Shown here: positions 10,676 through 24,072 of the stretch, piece by piece
Numbering within the stretch: the stretch's first letter is position 1
How the letters are laid out: each line of letters opens with the position of its first letter
Assembly: GCF_023375815.1 (NCBI RefSeq)
Contig: NZ_CP067412.1
Coordinates: 620,001-684,000, forward strand
Source of the DNA: Pseudomonas sp. HS6
GTDB lineage: Bacteria; Pseudomonadota; Gammaproteobacteria; Pseudomonadales; Pseudomonadaceae
Length of the DNA stretch: 64,000 nucleotides
Direction: 5' to 3'
The notes under the pieces: generated by a model
Told to the model about the DNA's origin: nothing
Databases searched by the model: none
What the model saw: only the letters and a program-made list of their open reading frames with translations
Position numbers and translations under genes: made by a program

Positions 10676-11533
10676 ATGCGCTTGATCATTGTCAGTGGCC
10701 GCTCCGGCTCGGGTAAAAGTACCGCCCTGGATGTCCTCGAGGACAACGGCTACTACTGCATCGACAATTTGCCTGCCGGCCTGCTGCCGGAACTGGCGGA
10801 ACGCGCACTGATTCATACGGAACTGTCTCAGCCACTGGTCGCGGTATCGATCGATGCGCGCAATCTGCCAAGCCATCTATCGCGCTTTCCGGAGTTGCTT
10901 GAGGAGGTCCGCAGCCGGCACATCCAGTGCGACGTCCTGTATCTGGATGCCGATGAAGAAACCCTGCTCAAGCGCTTCTCGGAAACCCGTCGTCGCCACC
11001 CTCTTAGCAGCGCAAATCGTTCGCTGGCCGAAGCCATCAATGATGAAACTGCCCTGCTGGGGCCGATCGCCGATCTGGCCGACCTGAAGGTCAACACCAC
11101 CAATCTGAACCTGTACCAGTTGCGCGACACCATCAAGCTGCGGCTGCTGAACCAGCCGGAGCCAGGCACTGCGTTTCTGGTGGAGTCGTTCGGTTTCAAA
11201 CGCGGCATGCCGGTGGATGCGGATCTGGTGTTCGATGTACGCTGCCTGCCCAACCCGTACTGGAAACCGGAACTACGAGCACAATCCGGGCTCGATGAGC
11301 CGGTAGCCGAGTACCTGGCGGCACAACCGGAAGTCGAAGAGATGTTCCAGGACATCTATGCGTATCTGTTCAAATGGCTGCCGCGCTTCGCTGCAAGCAA
11401 TCGCGCCTACGTCACCATTGCCATTGGCTGCACCGGCGGGCATCACCGTTCCGTCTACCTGACTGAACGCCTGGGTCAGGCCCTGCAGAAAACCCTGAAG
11501 AACGTCCAGGTTCGCCACCGCGACCTCAGCTAA
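10676..11533 (+). CDS. rapZ: RNase adapter / nucleotide-binding protein RapZ
   Basis: P-loop protein that, in enterobacteria, guides RNase E to the GlmZ sRNA and senses glucosamine-6-phosphate. 285 residues. Walker [11 protein letters not shown] lies near residues 7-16, and the C-terminal RNA-binding domain has the conserved [17 protein letters not shown]. GlmZ/GlmY are not known from this region, so the client RNA here is open. Position between ptsN and ptsO is the standard one. Confidence 0.94.
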   Translation: MRLIIVSGRSGSGKSTALDVLEDNGYYCIDNLPAGLLPELAERALIHTELSQPLVAVSIDARNLPSHLSRFPELLEEVRSRHIQCDVLYLDADEETLLKRFSETRRRHPLSSANRSLAEAINDETALLGPIADLADLKVNTTNLNLYQLRDTIKLRLLNQPEPGTAFLVESFGFKRGMPVDADLVFDVRCLPNPYWKPELRAQSGLDEPVAEYLAAQPEVEEMFQDIYAYLFKWLPRFAASNRAYVTIAIGCTGGHHRSVYLTERLGQALQKTLKNVQVRHRDLS

Positions 11534-11548
11534 AGGATTCACACCGCG

Positions 11549-11824
11549 ATGCCTGCTCTGGAAATCGAAATCATCAACAAGCTGGGCCTGCATGCCCGGG
11601 CGTCGGCAAAGTTCGTTGGCGTGGCGGGTCAGTATCCCGACTGCACGATCAGAGTGGGTCGCACCCCGGAAACCACGGTAGATGGCAAAAGCATCATGGC
11701 GATGATGATGCTCGCCGCCGGCAAGGGCACCAAAATTTTTCTGAGCACCGAAGGGCATCAGGAACAGGAAGCCCTGGATGCCTTGGTGGCACTGATCAAC
11801 AACTACTTCGACGAAGGCGGTTGA
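11549..11824 (+). CDS. ptsO: HPr-like phosphocarrier NPr (PtsO)
   Basis: Phosphocarrier of the nitrogen PTS, moving phosphate from PtsP to PtsN. 91 residues. The active histidine is His15 in NKLGLHARAS, and the conserved regulatory serine region is DGKSIMAMMML. AAGGATT precedes the ATG. It ends the rpoN cluster; a small GC hairpin follows at about 11839-11860. Confidence 0.95.
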   Translation: MPALEIEIINKLGLHARASAKFVGVAGQYPDCTIRVGRTPETTVDGKSIMAMMMLAAGKGTKIFLSTEGHQEQEALDALVALINNYFDEGG

Positions 11825-11864
11825 AAGCCTTTAGTGGCGAGGGAGCAAGCCTCCCTCACCCCTC

Positions 11865-12758
11865 TCATCCCAACGCCGTGTCCATCACCATCATCAGGCA
11901 GAACCCGATCAACAATCCCAGGCTCGCCAGTTTGTCGTGACCATTGCGTCGCGATTCCGGGATCACTTCGTGGGTCACCACCAGCAACATCGCCCCGGCC
12001 GCCAACGCCAATCCGAGGGGCAACAGTAACTCCGCCAGGCTGACCAGCCACGCACACAGCAGTGCAAACACCGGTTCGACCAGCCCCGATGCCGCCCCGA
12101 TCAGAAACGCCTTGACCCGCGACATCCCCGCCCCAGCCAACACCAGCGCAATCACCAACCCTTCCGGCACATCCTGCAAGGCGATGCCCATCGCCAGGCT
12201 GTCAGCGTCCGGCATGCCGCCGCCAGCGGAGACGCCGACGGCCATCCCTTCCGGAATGTTATGGGCAATGATGGCAAACACGAACAGCCAGATCCGCGGG
12301 GGAATCACTGGGTGCTCGGCGGTGCCGATCAGCATTTCCGGTGAAGCGCCGGACACCTTGCGATCCACCAGATACAGACCGAAAGCACCGAGCATGATGC
12401 CGAAACAGATCAGACCACTGGCGCCCCAAGGGCTCAGGCCAAGGCTCTCGGCGGCGGCAATCCCCGGCACGATCAACGAAAACGCGGTCGCCGCCAGCAT
12501 CACCCCTGCGCCGAACCCCAACAGCGTATCGCCCAGCGCCTGAGGCATGTTGCGGATAACCAGCACCGGAACGGCACCAAGCGCCGTCCCGAGAGCGCAG
12601 ATCGCACCGCCCTGCAATGCCCGAGACAGTTTCGGCTCCAGGTTCAGCCATTCGAGCCCGTGAGCCACCAGCAAGGTCATGCCCGCTAACAGCAGCAGCG
12701 ACCCGAACGCGTAACGAAACATACGCCCACTTCCGATCGCCAGTGTTTCAGTGCCCAT
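11865..12758 (-). CDS. ZIP-family divalent metal transporter
   Basis: Inner-membrane metal importer of the ZIP (GufA-like) family, 297 residues with about eight membrane spans. The metal-site helices carry HNIPEGMAVGVSAG and DVPEGLVIAL, the family signature. It starts 31 bases downstream of sodA on the same strand and may be the last gene of the Fur-controlled fagA-fumC-orfX-sodA unit. Import of manganese to feed Mn-SOD would make sense but is inference; zinc or iron are equally possible from sequence. Confidence 0.88.
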   Translation of the reverse strand: MGTETLAIGSGRMFRYAFGSLLLLAGMTLLVAHGLEWLNLEPKLSRALQGGAICALGTALGAVPVLVIRNMPQALGDTLLGFGAGVMLAATAFSLIVPGIAAAESLGLSPWGASGLICFGIMLGAFGLYLVDRKVSGASPEMLIGTAEHPVIPPRIWLFVFAIIAHNIPEGMAVGVSAGGGMPDADSLAMGIALQDVPEGLVIALVLAGAGMSRVKAFLIGAASGLVEPVFALLCAWLVSLAELLLPLGLALAAGAMLLVVTHEVIPESRRNGHDKLASLGLLIGFCLMMVMDTALG

Positions 12759-12788
12759 AGTCAGCCTTGGATTGTTTTTATAGGAGAC

Positions 12789-13400
12789 TTAAACCAGTGC
12801 AGCCTGATAACGCGCAGCGACTTCAGGCCAATTGATCACGTTGTAGAACGCGCTGATGTATTCCGGGCGACGGTTCTGATAACGCAGGTAATAGGCGTGC
12901 TCCCACACGTCGAGTCCGAGGATCGGCGTATTGCCGTCCATCAGCGGGCTGTCCTGGTTGCCGCTGCTTTCCACCACCAGTTTCTTGTCCGGGGTCACGC
13001 TGAGCCAGGCCCAGCCGCTGCCGAAACGCGTCAGCGCGGCTTTGGTGAAAGCGTCCTTGAAGCTGTCGAGACCGCCCAACTGCTCATCGATCGCCCTGGC
13101 CAGCGCGCCGTCCGGCTTGCCGCCACCGCCGGGCACCATCACTTCCCAAAACAGCGAGTGGTTGGCATGCCCGCCGCCCTGATTGATCACCGCCGCACGC
13201 AGTTTTTCCGGCAGTTGCTGGACGCTGGCCACCAGTTTTTCCACCGGCCATTCGGCGTACTCCGTGCCCTCGACGGCGGCGTTCAGGTTGTTGATGTAGG
13301 TCTGGTGATGCTTGGTGTAGTGAATCTCCATGGTCTGCGCATCGATGTGCGGTTCCAGTGCGTCGTAGGCGTAAGGCAAGGCTGGCAGGGTAAAAGCCAT
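12789..13400 (-). CDS. sodA: Manganese superoxide dismutase
   Basis: Cytoplasmic superoxide dismutase, 203 residues. Metal ligands are His27, His81, Asp164 and His168 ([10 protein letters not shown]). Gln149 in SGNQDSP is the position that marks Mn-type enzymes; Fe-SODs carry Gln at an earlier helix. The start [20 protein letters not shown] at 13400 is the conserved family N-terminus, with GGAG located inside the end of orfX. In P. aeruginosa the same gene order is repressed by Fur, so the Mn enzyme replaces Fe-SOD when iron is scarce. Confidence 0.95.
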   Translation of the reverse strand: MAFTLPALPYAYDALEPHIDAQTMEIHYTKHHQTYINNLNAAVEGTEYAEWPVEKLVASVQQLPEKLRAAVINQGGGHANHSLFWEVMVPGGGGKPDGALARAIDEQLGGLDSFKDAFTKAALTRFGSGWAWLSVTPDKKLVVESSGNQDSPLMDGNTPILGLDVWEHAYYLRYQNRRPEYISAFYNVINWPEVAARYQAALV

Positions 13401-13401
13401 T

Positions 13402-13842
13402 TCAGTGGACTCCATGGTGATGTTGGGCAGGCACGCGACGCGCATTGCCGGTATCCGGGTGTAGCAAGCGCTGCGTGCGCGGGTATTCGCCGTGTTCGCT
13501 GATGAAATTGAGCAGCTCGACATAGGTCTTGCTGCTCTGGCGCAGCGCTGCTTCGCGCAGGGCCGGGCGCAGACGCTCGTCCTGCATGGTCTGCAACAGG
13601 CGCTGGTGGATCGCGCACAGATATTCGGCGCTCTCCTCCGGCTGATTCAGGCGCAGATGCAGATCGGCCAGGTTGTGATGGGAAATGACGCAGGCCGCCA
13701 CCGCTTCGTCGGCATCGGCCCAGCGCTCGAACAGCACTTGAGCCAGAGCCAGCGCTTGCAGATAGGCCTCACGGGCGTCGATCAGCTCGCCCAGCATGAA
13801 GCAGCGATTGGCCCGTTCGATCGTGCGTTTCCAGTGCTCCAT
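13402..13842 (-). CDS. OrfX protein of the fagA-fumC-orfX-sodA operon (helical, unknown function)
   Basis: 146-residue soluble, alpha-helical protein ([19 protein letters not shown]). It looks like a short TPR-type repeat protein ([40 protein letters not shown]), but function is not established. It ends in a histidine-rich tail (QHHHGVH) that could bind metal. It lies between fumC and sodA on the same strand, with TGGAGA upstream of its ATG. Confidence 0.8.
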   Translation of the reverse strand: MEHWKRTIERANRCFMLGELIDAREAYLQALALAQVLFERWADADEAVAACVISHHNLADLHLRLNQPEESAEYLCAIHQRLLQTMQDERLRPALREAALRQSSKTYVELLNFISEHGEYPRTQRLLHPDTGNARRVPAQHHHGVH

Positions 13843-13869
13843 GATGAGTCTCCAAAGCGGTTGCAGTGT

Positions 13870-15226
<1,357 letters not shown>

Positions 15227-15246
<20 letters not shown>

Positions 15247-15634
15247 CGGTAAATCCTTGGACTAATTCAATGAGAGGAATCGAGGGTTGCAACTCGCAGG
15301 TGGCGAGCTGCCAGGTGTAGCTTTGCCAGCGTTTGAGCCGGCATTTGCACAGCGACAGGCGCTCCATTTCACGCAATGGGCGCCAAGCTTGGTCGAGACA
15401 GAGACTGCGCCAATGCCACGGCAATGCGATGTCGGAGGCCGTGTCGAGCAGCAGACGGAAAGAGGTTTCAGCGACGGTCCAGGGCGAGGTCGCCGTGCAG
15501 CAGGCCAGATACCGGCCTTCGGCCAGGTAGTGTTCGATCAGACGCGGCTCGTCGGGATCCATGGCGCAACGGATCTGGCGACTCATCCAGCGCCAGCTTT
15601 CGAGGTACGGCTGCTCGTGCAAGGCAGAACTCAT
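15227..15634 (-). CDS. fagA: FagA-like protein (Fur-associated gene)
   Basis: 135-residue protein of unknown biochemical function at the position of fagA in the P. aeruginosa Fur-regulated fagA-fumC-orfX-sodA operon. It is rich in tryptophan, arginine and cysteine (LACCTATSPW, LSLCKCRLKRWQSYTWQ). The ATG at 15634 lies immediately downstream of the Fur-box cluster. Naming rests on gene order and operator, less on recognised sequence motifs. Confidence 0.75.
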
Positions 15635-15647
15635 GATCCTGGGCTCA

Positions 15648-15687
15648 TTCGATAATGAGATTTATTATTAGATGATAATGAGAACCA
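15648..15687 (-). promoter_or_regulatory. Fur-box cluster upstream of fagA
   Basis: Two overlapping AT-rich matches to the 19-base Fur consensus made of NATWAT-type hexamers: GATAATGAGATTTATTATT (15651-15669) and GATGATAATGAGAA (15671-15684). The site lies 17-53 bases ahead of the fagA ATG, where a repressor would block transcription. Confidence 0.75.
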
Positions 15688-15740
15688 AAACAAGAGCAGC
15701 TTTTTAGCTGGCCTGATCAGTCCCAAAAATTTGCGAACAC

Positions 15741-15775
15741 AAAAAAAGGCGCGCCACCCAATCGGATGGCGCGCC
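15741..15775 (-). terminator. Rho-independent terminator of pmbA
   Basis: A GC-rich stem (GGCGCGCCA / TGGCGCGCC) with a short loop is followed, on the minus strand, by TTTTTTTG. It begins 21 bases after the pmbA stop. Confidence 0.85.
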
Positions 15776-15795
15776 TCTTGTGTGCCTGCCTGGGC

Positions 15796-17142
15796 TTAAC
15801 TGCCCGCGACGGTCATCTTCTCGATTAACACCGAACCGGTGCGAATGTTGCTGCGCAGCTCCAGATCGTTACCGACCGCGACGATCTGCTTGAACATGTC
15901 ACGCATGTTGCCGGCGATGGTCACTTCCTGCACCGCGAACTGGATTTCACCGTTTTCGACCCAAAAACCCGCCGCACCGCGCGAGTAATCGCCGGTGACC
16001 ATGTTCAAGCCATGGCCCATCAGTTCGGTGACCAGCAACCCACGCCCCATGCGCCGCAGCAATGCAGCCTGGTCTTCATCGCCATGGGTGACGAACAGGT
16101 TATGCACACCGCCCGCGTTGGCGGTGCTAGGCATGCCCAGCTTGCGACCGGAATAAGTGCCGAGGATGTACGACACCAGCTCGCCTTTTTCGACGAACGG
16201 TTTTGCATAGGTCGCCAGACCGTCACCGTCGTACGACGCACTGCCCATGGCACGCATCAGGTGCGGACGCTCGTCGATGGTCAGCCATTCAGGAAACAGC
16301 TTCTGCCCCAGTGTCCCTTCAAGGAAGGACGATTTGCGGTACAGACTGCCCCCCGAAATTGCCCCCAGGAAACTGCCGAACAATCCACCGGCCAGCTCTG
16401 CAGAAAACAGCACCGGCACTTCGCAGGTCGGCACCGGGCGCGCACCCAGACGGCTCGCCGCTCGTTGTGCCGCACGCTGGCCAATGCTCACCGGGTCGGC
16501 CAGCAAACTGCCCTGGCGGTTCACGTCGTACCAGTAATCACGCTGCATCTGGCCATCGGCCTCGGCGATCATCACGCAGCTCAGGCTGTGTCGAGTCGAG
16601 GCGTAACCGCCGATGAAGCCGTGACTGTTGCCATACACTCGGCAGCCCTGATGGGTGCTGAGGGTGGTGCCATCAGCATTCTTGATCCGCGCATCGGCGT
16701 CGAACGCAGCGGCTTCACAGAGCAATGCCTTCTCGATGGCTTGTTCCGGGGTGATGTCCCATTGGTGGAACAGATCGAAATCCTGAATATCCCTGGCCAT
16801 CAGCGCGGCATCGGCCAGCCCCGAGGCTTCGTCTTCCGAAGTGTGCTTGGCAATCGCCAGCGCCGCAGCAACCGTCTCACGAATCGCATCCGGCCCGGTG
16901 GCGGACGTGCTGGCAGAGCCCTTGCGCTGGCCGACATACAGCGTGATGCCGAAGCCCTGATCACGGTTGAATTCGACCGTTTCGACTTCACGTTGACGCA
17001 CCGAGGTCGACAAGCCCTGCTCCAGCGACACCGCTACTTCACAGGCACTGGCACCCTGACGCTTGGCTTCGGCGATGATCTGCTCGACCTGTTCCTGCAG
17101 TGCCGGCAATGCCTGTGGGCCGACGCTTTCAACTGCACTCAT
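15796..17142 (-). CDS. pmbA: Metalloprotease regulator TldE/PmbA
   Basis: Partner subunit of the TldD-TldE protease, which degrades unfolded peptides and processes modified peptides such as microcin B17. 448 residues ([19 protein letters not shown]). It lacks the HExxxH zinc site found in TldD, as expected for TldE. The ATG at 17142 is chosen because GGAG lies six bases upstream; ATG 17148 and GTG 17154 would put the Shine-Dalgarno too close. tldD lies about 0.7 kb away, with darP between them on the other strand. Confidence 0.93.
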   Translation of the reverse strand: MSAVESVGPQALPALQEQVEQIIAEAKRQGASACEVAVSLEQGLSTSVRQREVETVEFNRDQGFGITLYVGQRKGSASTSATGPDAIRETVAAALAIAKHTSEDEASGLADAALMARDIQDFDLFHQWDITPEQAIEKALLCEAAAFDADARIKNADGTTLSTHQGCRVYGNSHGFIGGYASTRHSLSCVMIAEADGQMQRDYWYDVNRQGSLLADPVSIGQRAAQRAASRLGARPVPTCEVPVLFSAELAGGLFGSFLGAISGGSLYRKSSFLEGTLGQKLFPEWLTIDERPHLMRAMGSASYDGDGLATYAKPFVEKGELVSYILGTYSGRKLGMPSTANAGGVHNLFVTHGDEDQAALLRRMGRGLLVTELMGHGLNMVTGDYSRGAAGFWVENGEIQFAVQEVTIAGNMRDMFKQIVAVGNDLELRSNIRTGSVLIEKMTVAGS

Positions 17143-17250
17143 GCTCATCTCCACTCAAATTCTGCTTTCGGCTGGGGCCTTCGAGCGACCGGGCCGGACA
17201 AGCGGCCCCCGACTGGTTATCATGGCGGCGTTTCTTTGCGGACTGCCACC

Positions 17251-17775
17251 ATGGTTGATTCTTACGACGACTCCCTCGATACGGGAGAAAAAAGCAAATC
17301 CCAGGTCAAACGCGAGCTGCATGCTCTGGTTGACCTTGGCGAGCGCCTTACAACGCTCAAGCCCGACTTGCAGGCGAAACTGCCATTGACCGACGCTTTG
17401 CGCCGGGCCCTGGCCGATGCGCCCAAGCACACCGCGAACATCGCGCGTAAACGGCACTTGCAGTTCATCGGCAAACTGATGCGTGATCAGGACACTGACG
17501 CGATTCTTACCCTGCTCGATCAACTCGATGCCTCTACCCGTCAGTACAACGAGCGTTTCCACAACCTCGAACGCTGGCGTGACCGCCTGATCGCCGGTGA
17601 CGATGCCGTGCTGGAAAAATTCGTCGTCGAGTACCCGGACGCCGACCGCCAGCAACTGCGTTCCCTGATCCGTCAGGCTCAGCACGAGGTTGCGCAAAAC
17701 AAACCTCCTGCCTCGAGCCGCAAGATCTTCAAGTACATCCGTGAGCTGGACGAGACTCAACGCGGTCTGCGTTGA
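17251..17775 (+). CDS. darP: Ribosome-associated assembly factor DarP/YjgA (DUF615)
   Basis: DUF615 protein, associated with late 50S subunit assembly in E. coli. 174 residues, highly charged and helical, with the conserved [20 protein letters not shown] at the N-terminus and [13 protein letters not shown] at the C-terminus. The ATG at 17251 matches family starts; the open frame continues far upstream only as an antisense shadow of pmbA. A GC hairpin with 8-base arms (17786-17793, 17804-17811) separates it from convergent tldD but has no U tract. Confidence 0.92.
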   Translation: MVDSYDDSLDTGEKSKSQVKRELHALVDLGERLTTLKPDLQAKLPLTDALRRALADAPKHTANIARKRHLQFIGKLMRDQDTDAILTLLDQLDASTRQYNERFHNLERWRDRLIAGDDAVLEKFVVEYPDADRQQLRSLIRQAQHEVAQNKPPASSRKIFKYIRELDETQRGLR

Positions 17776-17826
17776 TATTCGCCACCGGGTGGCCGCCCTG
17801 CGCGCCACCCGAAGCTCCATCCCTTC

Positions 17827-19269
<1,443 letters not shown>

Positions 19270-19274
19270 AGGTT

Positions 19275-20135
19275 TTACGCCTTAAATTCGTGTTCTGAAG
19301 CAGGTCGCTGCGCGCCCTGCGAAAAAAACCGCCGATGACCCGTCACCGGCATTCGCGCCCGTATGGACGCCTGTTCGTTACTGTCGCGCTCGGCCAGCAA
19401 CACGGCTTCGCCCTGCTCGTGCTGCGCCAGCACGCGGCCCCACGGATCAACAATCGCCGCATGGCCAAAGGTTTCCCGCGGCCCCGGATGCGTCCCGCCC
19501 TGGGCTGCTGCCAGCACGTAGCACTGGGTTTCAATCGCCCGTGCACGGATCAATACGTCCCAGTGCGCCGCACCGGTCACCGCGGTGAAGGCCGACGGTG
19601 CAGTAATCAGTTCAGCCCCGGCCGCCCGCAACTCGCTGTACAGCTCCGGGAAGCGCAGGTCGTAACACACCGTCAGGCCGATTCGGCCGACTGGCGTGTC
19701 TGCAACCACCACGCCACTGCCATAAGCATAGTCATCGGATTCGCGGTAACGGCCGCGATTGTCCGCAACATCCACATCAAACAGATGCAACTTGTCATAA
19801 CGCGCAACGATTTCGCCCTGATCGTCCACCAACAACGAGCAGGCATGGGACTTCGCCGCGGGCTGTCCTGCCGGCGGCAACGGCAAGGTGCCGGCCACAA
19901 TCCATAACTTGAGGTCGCGGGCGGTCTGTTTCAACCACGGCAGGATCGGTCCTTCGCCAAGCGCTTCGGCACGGCCGATATCAGCGATGTCGCGACGCCC
20001 CATGGCAGCGAAGTTTTCCGGCAGCACCGCCAGCTTCGCGCCCGCGTTGGCCGCTTGTTCGAGCAAACGTCGGGCATCGCGCAGATTGGCCAGCACGTCG
20101 CTCTGGCTGACCATTTGAATCACCGCTAAAGACAT
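19275..20135 (-). CDS. Carbon-nitrogen hydrolase (nitrilase superfamily, Nit/YbeM-like)
   Basis: 286-residue amidase with the nitrilase-superfamily triad Glu40 (AVLPENF), Lys115 (YDKLHLFD) and Cys157 ([14 protein letters not shown]). The subgroup resembles Nit1/YbeM, which hydrolyses deaminated glutathione, or omega-amidases; sequence alone does not settle the substrate. The yhdP-nit-tldD order is common in gamma-proteobacteria. No signal peptide, so it is cytoplasmic. Confidence 0.87.
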   Translation of the reverse strand: MSLAVIQMVSQSDVLANLRDARRLLEQAANAGAKLAVLPENFAAMGRRDIADIGRAEALGEGPILPWLKQTARDLKLWIVAGTLPLPPAGQPAAKSHACSLLVDDQGEIVARYDKLHLFDVDVADNRGRYRESDDYAYGSGVVVADTPVGRIGLTVCYDLRFPELYSELRAAGAELITAPSAFTAVTGAAHWDVLIRARAIETQCYVLAAAQGGTHPGPRETFGHAAIVDPWGRVLAQHEQGEAVLLAERDSNEQASIRARMPVTGHRRFFSQGAQRPASEHEFKA

Positions 20136-20193
20136 GGCGAACTCCGCAAGAGGTAGGCAGCCATGCTACTCCATCGGTTTGTGGCCTGGCTGA

Positions 20194-23100
20194 TCAAAAA
20201 GGCTTGTCGAAGGTAATTTTCGGCTCTTTCCACGGGCCTTTGACGGTGTATTTGACGCTGGCGAACCGTGCCACGCGATCACCGATCAGCTTGTCGATCA
20301 GGAACAGCGCGCCGCCAACGGCTGGTGCGCCGACGATCAACGCGGCGATCGGCAGGTTGTTGGTCACCGGCAAGGTCACCAGCAGCCGGGCGTCGACCTG
20401 ATCACCGACCAGATCAAGCGTGCCGTTGAGTTCAAGGTTGCTCGACGGCCCAGTCAGTTTGATCGGCTCCTGCGTCACATAAACGCCGTTGTTCGCCACC
20501 AGCAATCCCTTGACCCGGTCATAACTCAAACCTTTGCCGAACAGGTCGGAGAAGTCGAGGCGCAAGCGCCGGCCGATGGAATTGAAGTTGAGCAGACCGA
20601 ACACCCGCAGCGCCTGAGCACCGCCCTCTACTTCGACGAACTGACCCTTGTTCAGCGACGCATCGAGCGTGCCGGAGAAGCGCTTGGTCGCCAGCCACGC
20701 CGGCGAGCCCGGCCAGCGGCCATCGACATCCATATGGAATTCTTCGCTGGTCACGCTAGGCGCAAAGCCCCAGCCCTTGAGCACGTCCGCGAGATTCTTG
20801 CCGCCAATCCGGCCCTTGTACCAACTGCTGGTGGCCCCTGGTGTTCCCTCCCAACCACCGCTGCCCTGCAACAGAATGCCCTTGAGGCCCATGTCCAGAT
20901 TGTTCAGGGCGATGCCTTTGGCGGTCGGCCGGACTTTCAGCGACCAGCCACCGACCAGATCCTGGCCCTGGAACAGCTGATTGATGGTGATGTCCAGCGC
21001 CGGGATCTTGGTCGGATCGACCGAGGCCAACGGATCGGGCGCGTTTTCGTCGGCCTGCACCGTCGGGTCCGGTGCCGGCAAGCGGACGTATTGCAGGTTC
21101 ACCACAATCGGCGCGGCCTTGGCGTCGGGAATACCAACCGTACCTTTGGCCTGTTGGCTGTCGAGGGCCAGAGTCCAGGTGCCGGGCTTGCGATCCAGCT
21201 GCACCGCAGCCTGATCAAGCGTGGTGCCGAAGGCGGTGAGTTTGCCGATCTTGAAGTCCGCGCTGCTGAGCAGCTGCTTGGCGCTGCCGCCCGGATCCTG
21301 ACCCGCGTACTTGTCCACCAGATCCTGCCAAGGCTTGACGTCCAGCTCCGACAGCACACCGCGTATGCGCAGGCCTTTGTTGCCTGGCAAAACGGCTTCA
21401 CCGGTACCGAGGAACAACTCGCCACGGCCATCGGCGAAATTGTTCGGTGGCGCGGCGAAGGTGAAGTTGGCCAGTTGATCGTAATTGACCCAGTAACGCC
21501 GCTCCTGCCCTTGCAGGGTCATGCGGAACACCGTGTCACGCCCGACATCGGCCGTCATGCCGAACGGTGCGGGCAAATCCACCGCCACGCCCTTCAGATT
21601 GGAGCTGACCATCAATTGGCTGTCGGCCCCGTCCAGATTCACTTGCAGCTGGTAAGGGATGGTTCCGGACACCGGCAACGGCTGAGTCACACCGAGCCAG
21701 TCGGTGAGCTTCTTGACTTCGACCTGCCCCGACGCCGCCACCCGGGTCTTGAGCTTGCCGGGGCCGCCATCGGCGAAAATCTGTGCGGTGACCGGTTTGT
21801 CGAAGGCCCGGGCGCTGATGTTCTGCCCGCTCAAACCCTTGGCGCTGTCAAAACGGAAATCACCCTTGAGCTGGCTCAATTCCAACTTCGGCTCGGCCAG
21901 CTTCAATCGCGCATTGGCGGTTTTGAAGTCCACGAGGATTTTCGGCTGATCGCCCTTGGCCAATGGCACATCGAGTTTGAGCTTGCCTTGCAGATCGCCC
22001 TCGCCTTCCCAGCCAGCGAAGGTATCGGCGGTGCCGATCGGCGCTTCCTGAAGAATCTTCAAGCCATCGCCCAACCCGCCGGCAAACCCGCCATCGAGCA
22101 ACAAGTGGCTGTGCTCGCCACTTGGCACATGGGGGATATTAACGAAGACATCGTTCACCTGAGTGTCGAGCAACTGGCCTTTGCTGGCGACGATCCGCAC
22201 ACCGCTGTCCTCGATGAACACATCACCGCTGACCTTGCTCACGTGCGGCCAGCCAGGCTGGAAGGCCAGTTCGGCATCGTGCACCTTGAAGAACAGGCTG
22301 ATGCTGCGATCCGCCTCTCCGGCATTCTTGTTCAACGAACCCTGGTACTGGAAGAAGCCTTGATCCACTGCGCCTTTGAGAATCGCCGTGCGCAGCCATT
22401 CGTCGAGGGCCGGGCTCAGGACTTCCGGCAGGTACTTGGCGGTGTAGCGACCGTCGCCGTCCACCAGCCCGACCCGCAGGTCCATGTAGTCTTCCTGGGT
22501 ATGGTCGAAATGCAGTCGGATCAGGAAGTCGCCGGCAATCTTGCCTTCTTCGCCGAGCACCTTCAGGTACGGCGCGATCAGGGTGAAACCTTCTTTATCG
22601 AGCTTCCAGGTCAACCGGGCGTTGGCCTGAATGTATTGCCATGGTTTGGCGAAAATCGGATCGAGATGCAGGACAAAGTCTTTGCTGTCCATGCGCAACT
22701 CACCGCCGCCGAGGTTGCCGGTCAGACTGCCGCTGACATTCCGCGCTGCGGGTGCGCCGTGATAGGCGTCGAAGCCGACCTGGTCAAGGTTGGCGGCGAA
22801 ACCGAATTTGCTGTCGTCCGTGGCGTTCGGGCGGAAATCCAGCAGCACGTTACGCAGACCGCCGGTCACTTTCAGGTGCTCGACCACGGTGGCGAAGCCT
22901 TGGGGCAGCGGGCCGAGGGCATTGAGCAAGGGCGTGATCGGCGTCAGGTCGAGCCGATCCGCCTGCAAGTGCCAGAGTTCATCGACCTTGTCGGTGGCGG
23001 CGGTTTGCTTGATCTGAACGTGAGTTTCCCAACGGGTCTCGCGAAAATTCATCGCCAGCGAATCAAGCGTGACAGTGGCCCCCTGGGGACCGCGCTGGAA

Positions 23101-23997
23101 GTAGCCGTTGAGCGCCAGATTGTTGATCTGGATCGGTTTGCGCTCGGCGTAGGCACCGGTGAGTTGTGGGGCGTTGAGACGAATGGCGGCGCTTTGCAGC
23201 GTGCCCTCGCTCCAGTTGACCCACAGCTCACCACCGGCCTTGATCTCGGAGAAATTCCATTGCTGGGTCAGGCGCTCGGGCAGCCATTTTGCCCAGTCGC
23301 TTTGCGGTAGGCTGATGTAGCCTTCAACCGCACTGTCCTGCAACTGGCTGGCGCGAATCCGCGTACGCAGGCTGAGTGCAACGGGCTGCCCGTCGGGCAG
23401 GGTCAGCCGCGCATCGAGGCGCTGACGATTGAGACCGGTCTTGAGATTGAGCCCGACATAAGTAAGGGTCAGCGGCGCCTGATCCAGCGGCTGCAAGGTC
23501 ACCTGACTGTCGAGCACCGACAGTTGCTGGACCATTTGCATGCGGTTGAACAGTTGCTCGGGATCCATGGGCTGATCCTTCTGCACCGGCAATCCTTCGA
23601 GCGCCCATTGGCCGTCTTCACCTTCCTTGAGGCTGATCTTCAAGCCGTTGAGTTCAAGATGAGCGATACGCACTTCGCGAGCCAGCAGACTGGCCCACAG
23701 ATCCGGCACCGCGCGCACCCGATCCAGGCGCAGCGCATTGGCGCCGTCGCCGATCATCACGTCGTGAGCCAGCAGGATCGGCGCAAATCCGCTCCAGTTG
23801 CCTTCCAGCTCACCGATCTGCAGCGGCATGCCCAAGGCCGCGCCGGCCTTGTCTTCGATGTCGGTACGGTATTCGGCCACCAGTGGCGTGAGTTCCCGGC
23901 CGAGGCTGACGTACAACGCCATCAACACCAGAACCAACGCGCACAGGCCCAGACCCCAGCGGGTCAGTGCGGCCAAAATGCGTGTCAGACGGTCCAT
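20194..23997 (-). CDS. yhdP: YhdP-family AsmA-like phospholipid transport protein
   Basis: Very large (1267-residue) envelope protein with one N-terminal membrane anchor (about residues 14-34) and a long periplasmic beta-strand-rich body. In E. coli YhdP, with TamB and YdbH, moves phospholipids to the outer membrane. The C-terminus has the family motif NLELNGTLDLVGDQVDARLLVTLPVTNNL (here cited by its parts), then a short hydrophobic segment and VKYTVKGPWKEPKITFDKPF. The ATG at 23997 (MDRLTRILAALTRWGL) is preferred over TTG at 24018. Long plus-strand frames inside it are shadows. Confidence 0.92.
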   Translation of the reverse strand: MDRLTRILAALTRWGLGLCALVLVLMALYVSLGRELTPLVAEYRTDIEDKAGAALGMPLQIGELEGNWSGFAPILLAHDVMIGDGANALRLDRVRAVPDLWASLLAREVRIAHLELNGLKISLKEGEDGQWALEGLPVQKDQPMDPEQLFNRMQMVQQLSVLDSQVTLQPLDQAPLTLTYVGLNLKTGLNRQRLDARLTLPDGQPVALSLRTRIRASQLQDSAVEGYISLPQSDWAKWLPERLTQQWNFSEIKAGGELWVNWSEGTLQSAAIRLNAPQLTGAYAERKPIQINNLALNGYFQRGPQGATVTLDSLAMNFRETRWETHVQIKQTAATDKVDELWHLQADRLDLTPITPLLNALGPLPQGFATVVEHLKVTGGLRNVLLDFRPNATDDSKFGFAANLDQVGFDAYHGAPAARNVSGSLTGNLGGGELRMDSKDFVLHLDPIFAKPWQYIQANARLTWKLDKEGFTLIAPYLKVLGEEGKIAGDFLIRLHFDHTQEDYMDLRVGLVDGDGRYTAKYLPEVLSPALDEWLRTAILKGAVDQGFFQYQGSLNKNAGEADRSISLFFKVHDAELAFQPGWPHVSKVSGDVFIEDSGVRIVASKGQLLDTQVNDVFVNIPHVPSGEHSHLLLDGGFAGGLGDGLKILQEAPIGTADTFAGWEGEGDLQGKLKLDVPLAKGDQPKILVDFKTANARLKLAEPKLELSQLKGDFRFDSAKGLSGQNISARAFDKPVTAQIFADGGPGKLKTRVAASGQVEVKKLTDWLGVTQPLPVSGTIPYQLQVNLDGADSQLMVSSNLKGVAVDLPAPFGMTADVGRDTVFRMTLQGQERRYWVNYDQLANFTFAAPPNNFADGRGELFLGTGEAVLPGNKGLRIRGVLSELDVKPWQDLVDKYAGQDPGGSAKQLLSSADFKIGKLTAFGTTLDQAAVQLDRKPGTWTLALDSQQAKGTVGIPDAKAAPIVVNLQYVRLPAPDPTVQADENAPDPLASVDPTKIPALDITINQLFQGQDLVGGWSLKVRPTAKGIALNNLDMGLKGILLQGSGGWEGTPGATSSWYKGRIGGKNLADVLKGWGFAPSVTSEEFHMDVDGRWPGSPAWLATKRFSGTLDASLNKGQFVEVEGGAQALRVFGLLNFNSIGRRLRLDFSDLFGKGLSYDRVKGLLVANNGVYVTQEPIKLTGPSSNLELNGTLDLVGDQVDARLLVTLPVTNNLPIAALIVGAPAVGGALFLIDKLIGDRVARFASVKYTVKGPWKEPKITFDKPF

Positions 23998-24072
23998 GTC
24001 AGTTGGCTCCCATGGCAAAAATACTGCAAAAAGCTGAGGCCAGCCGTTTCAGGAAAAGGGTGACGCAGGGGA

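Noticed and set aside
11838..11860. GC hairpin after ptsO as a strong terminator
   Set aside because: It has inverted GAGGGAG/CCTCCC bases but no U tract on either strand, so it was noted only in the ptsO entry.
16012..17250. Long plus-strand extension ahead of darP
   Set aside because: It runs antisense through pmbA. The conserved DarP N-terminus starts at 17251 and the upstream translation has no recognisable features.
17786..17811. Bidirectional terminator between darP and tldD
   Set aside because: The 8-base stem is real, but neither strand has a T run after it, so function is doubtful.
20734..23310. 858-codon open frame on the plus strand
   Set aside because: Lies antisense to the full-length yhdP gene. 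Long opposite-strand frames are expected at this GC content, and the translation is rich in His/Arg/Gln/Gly with no domain pattern.
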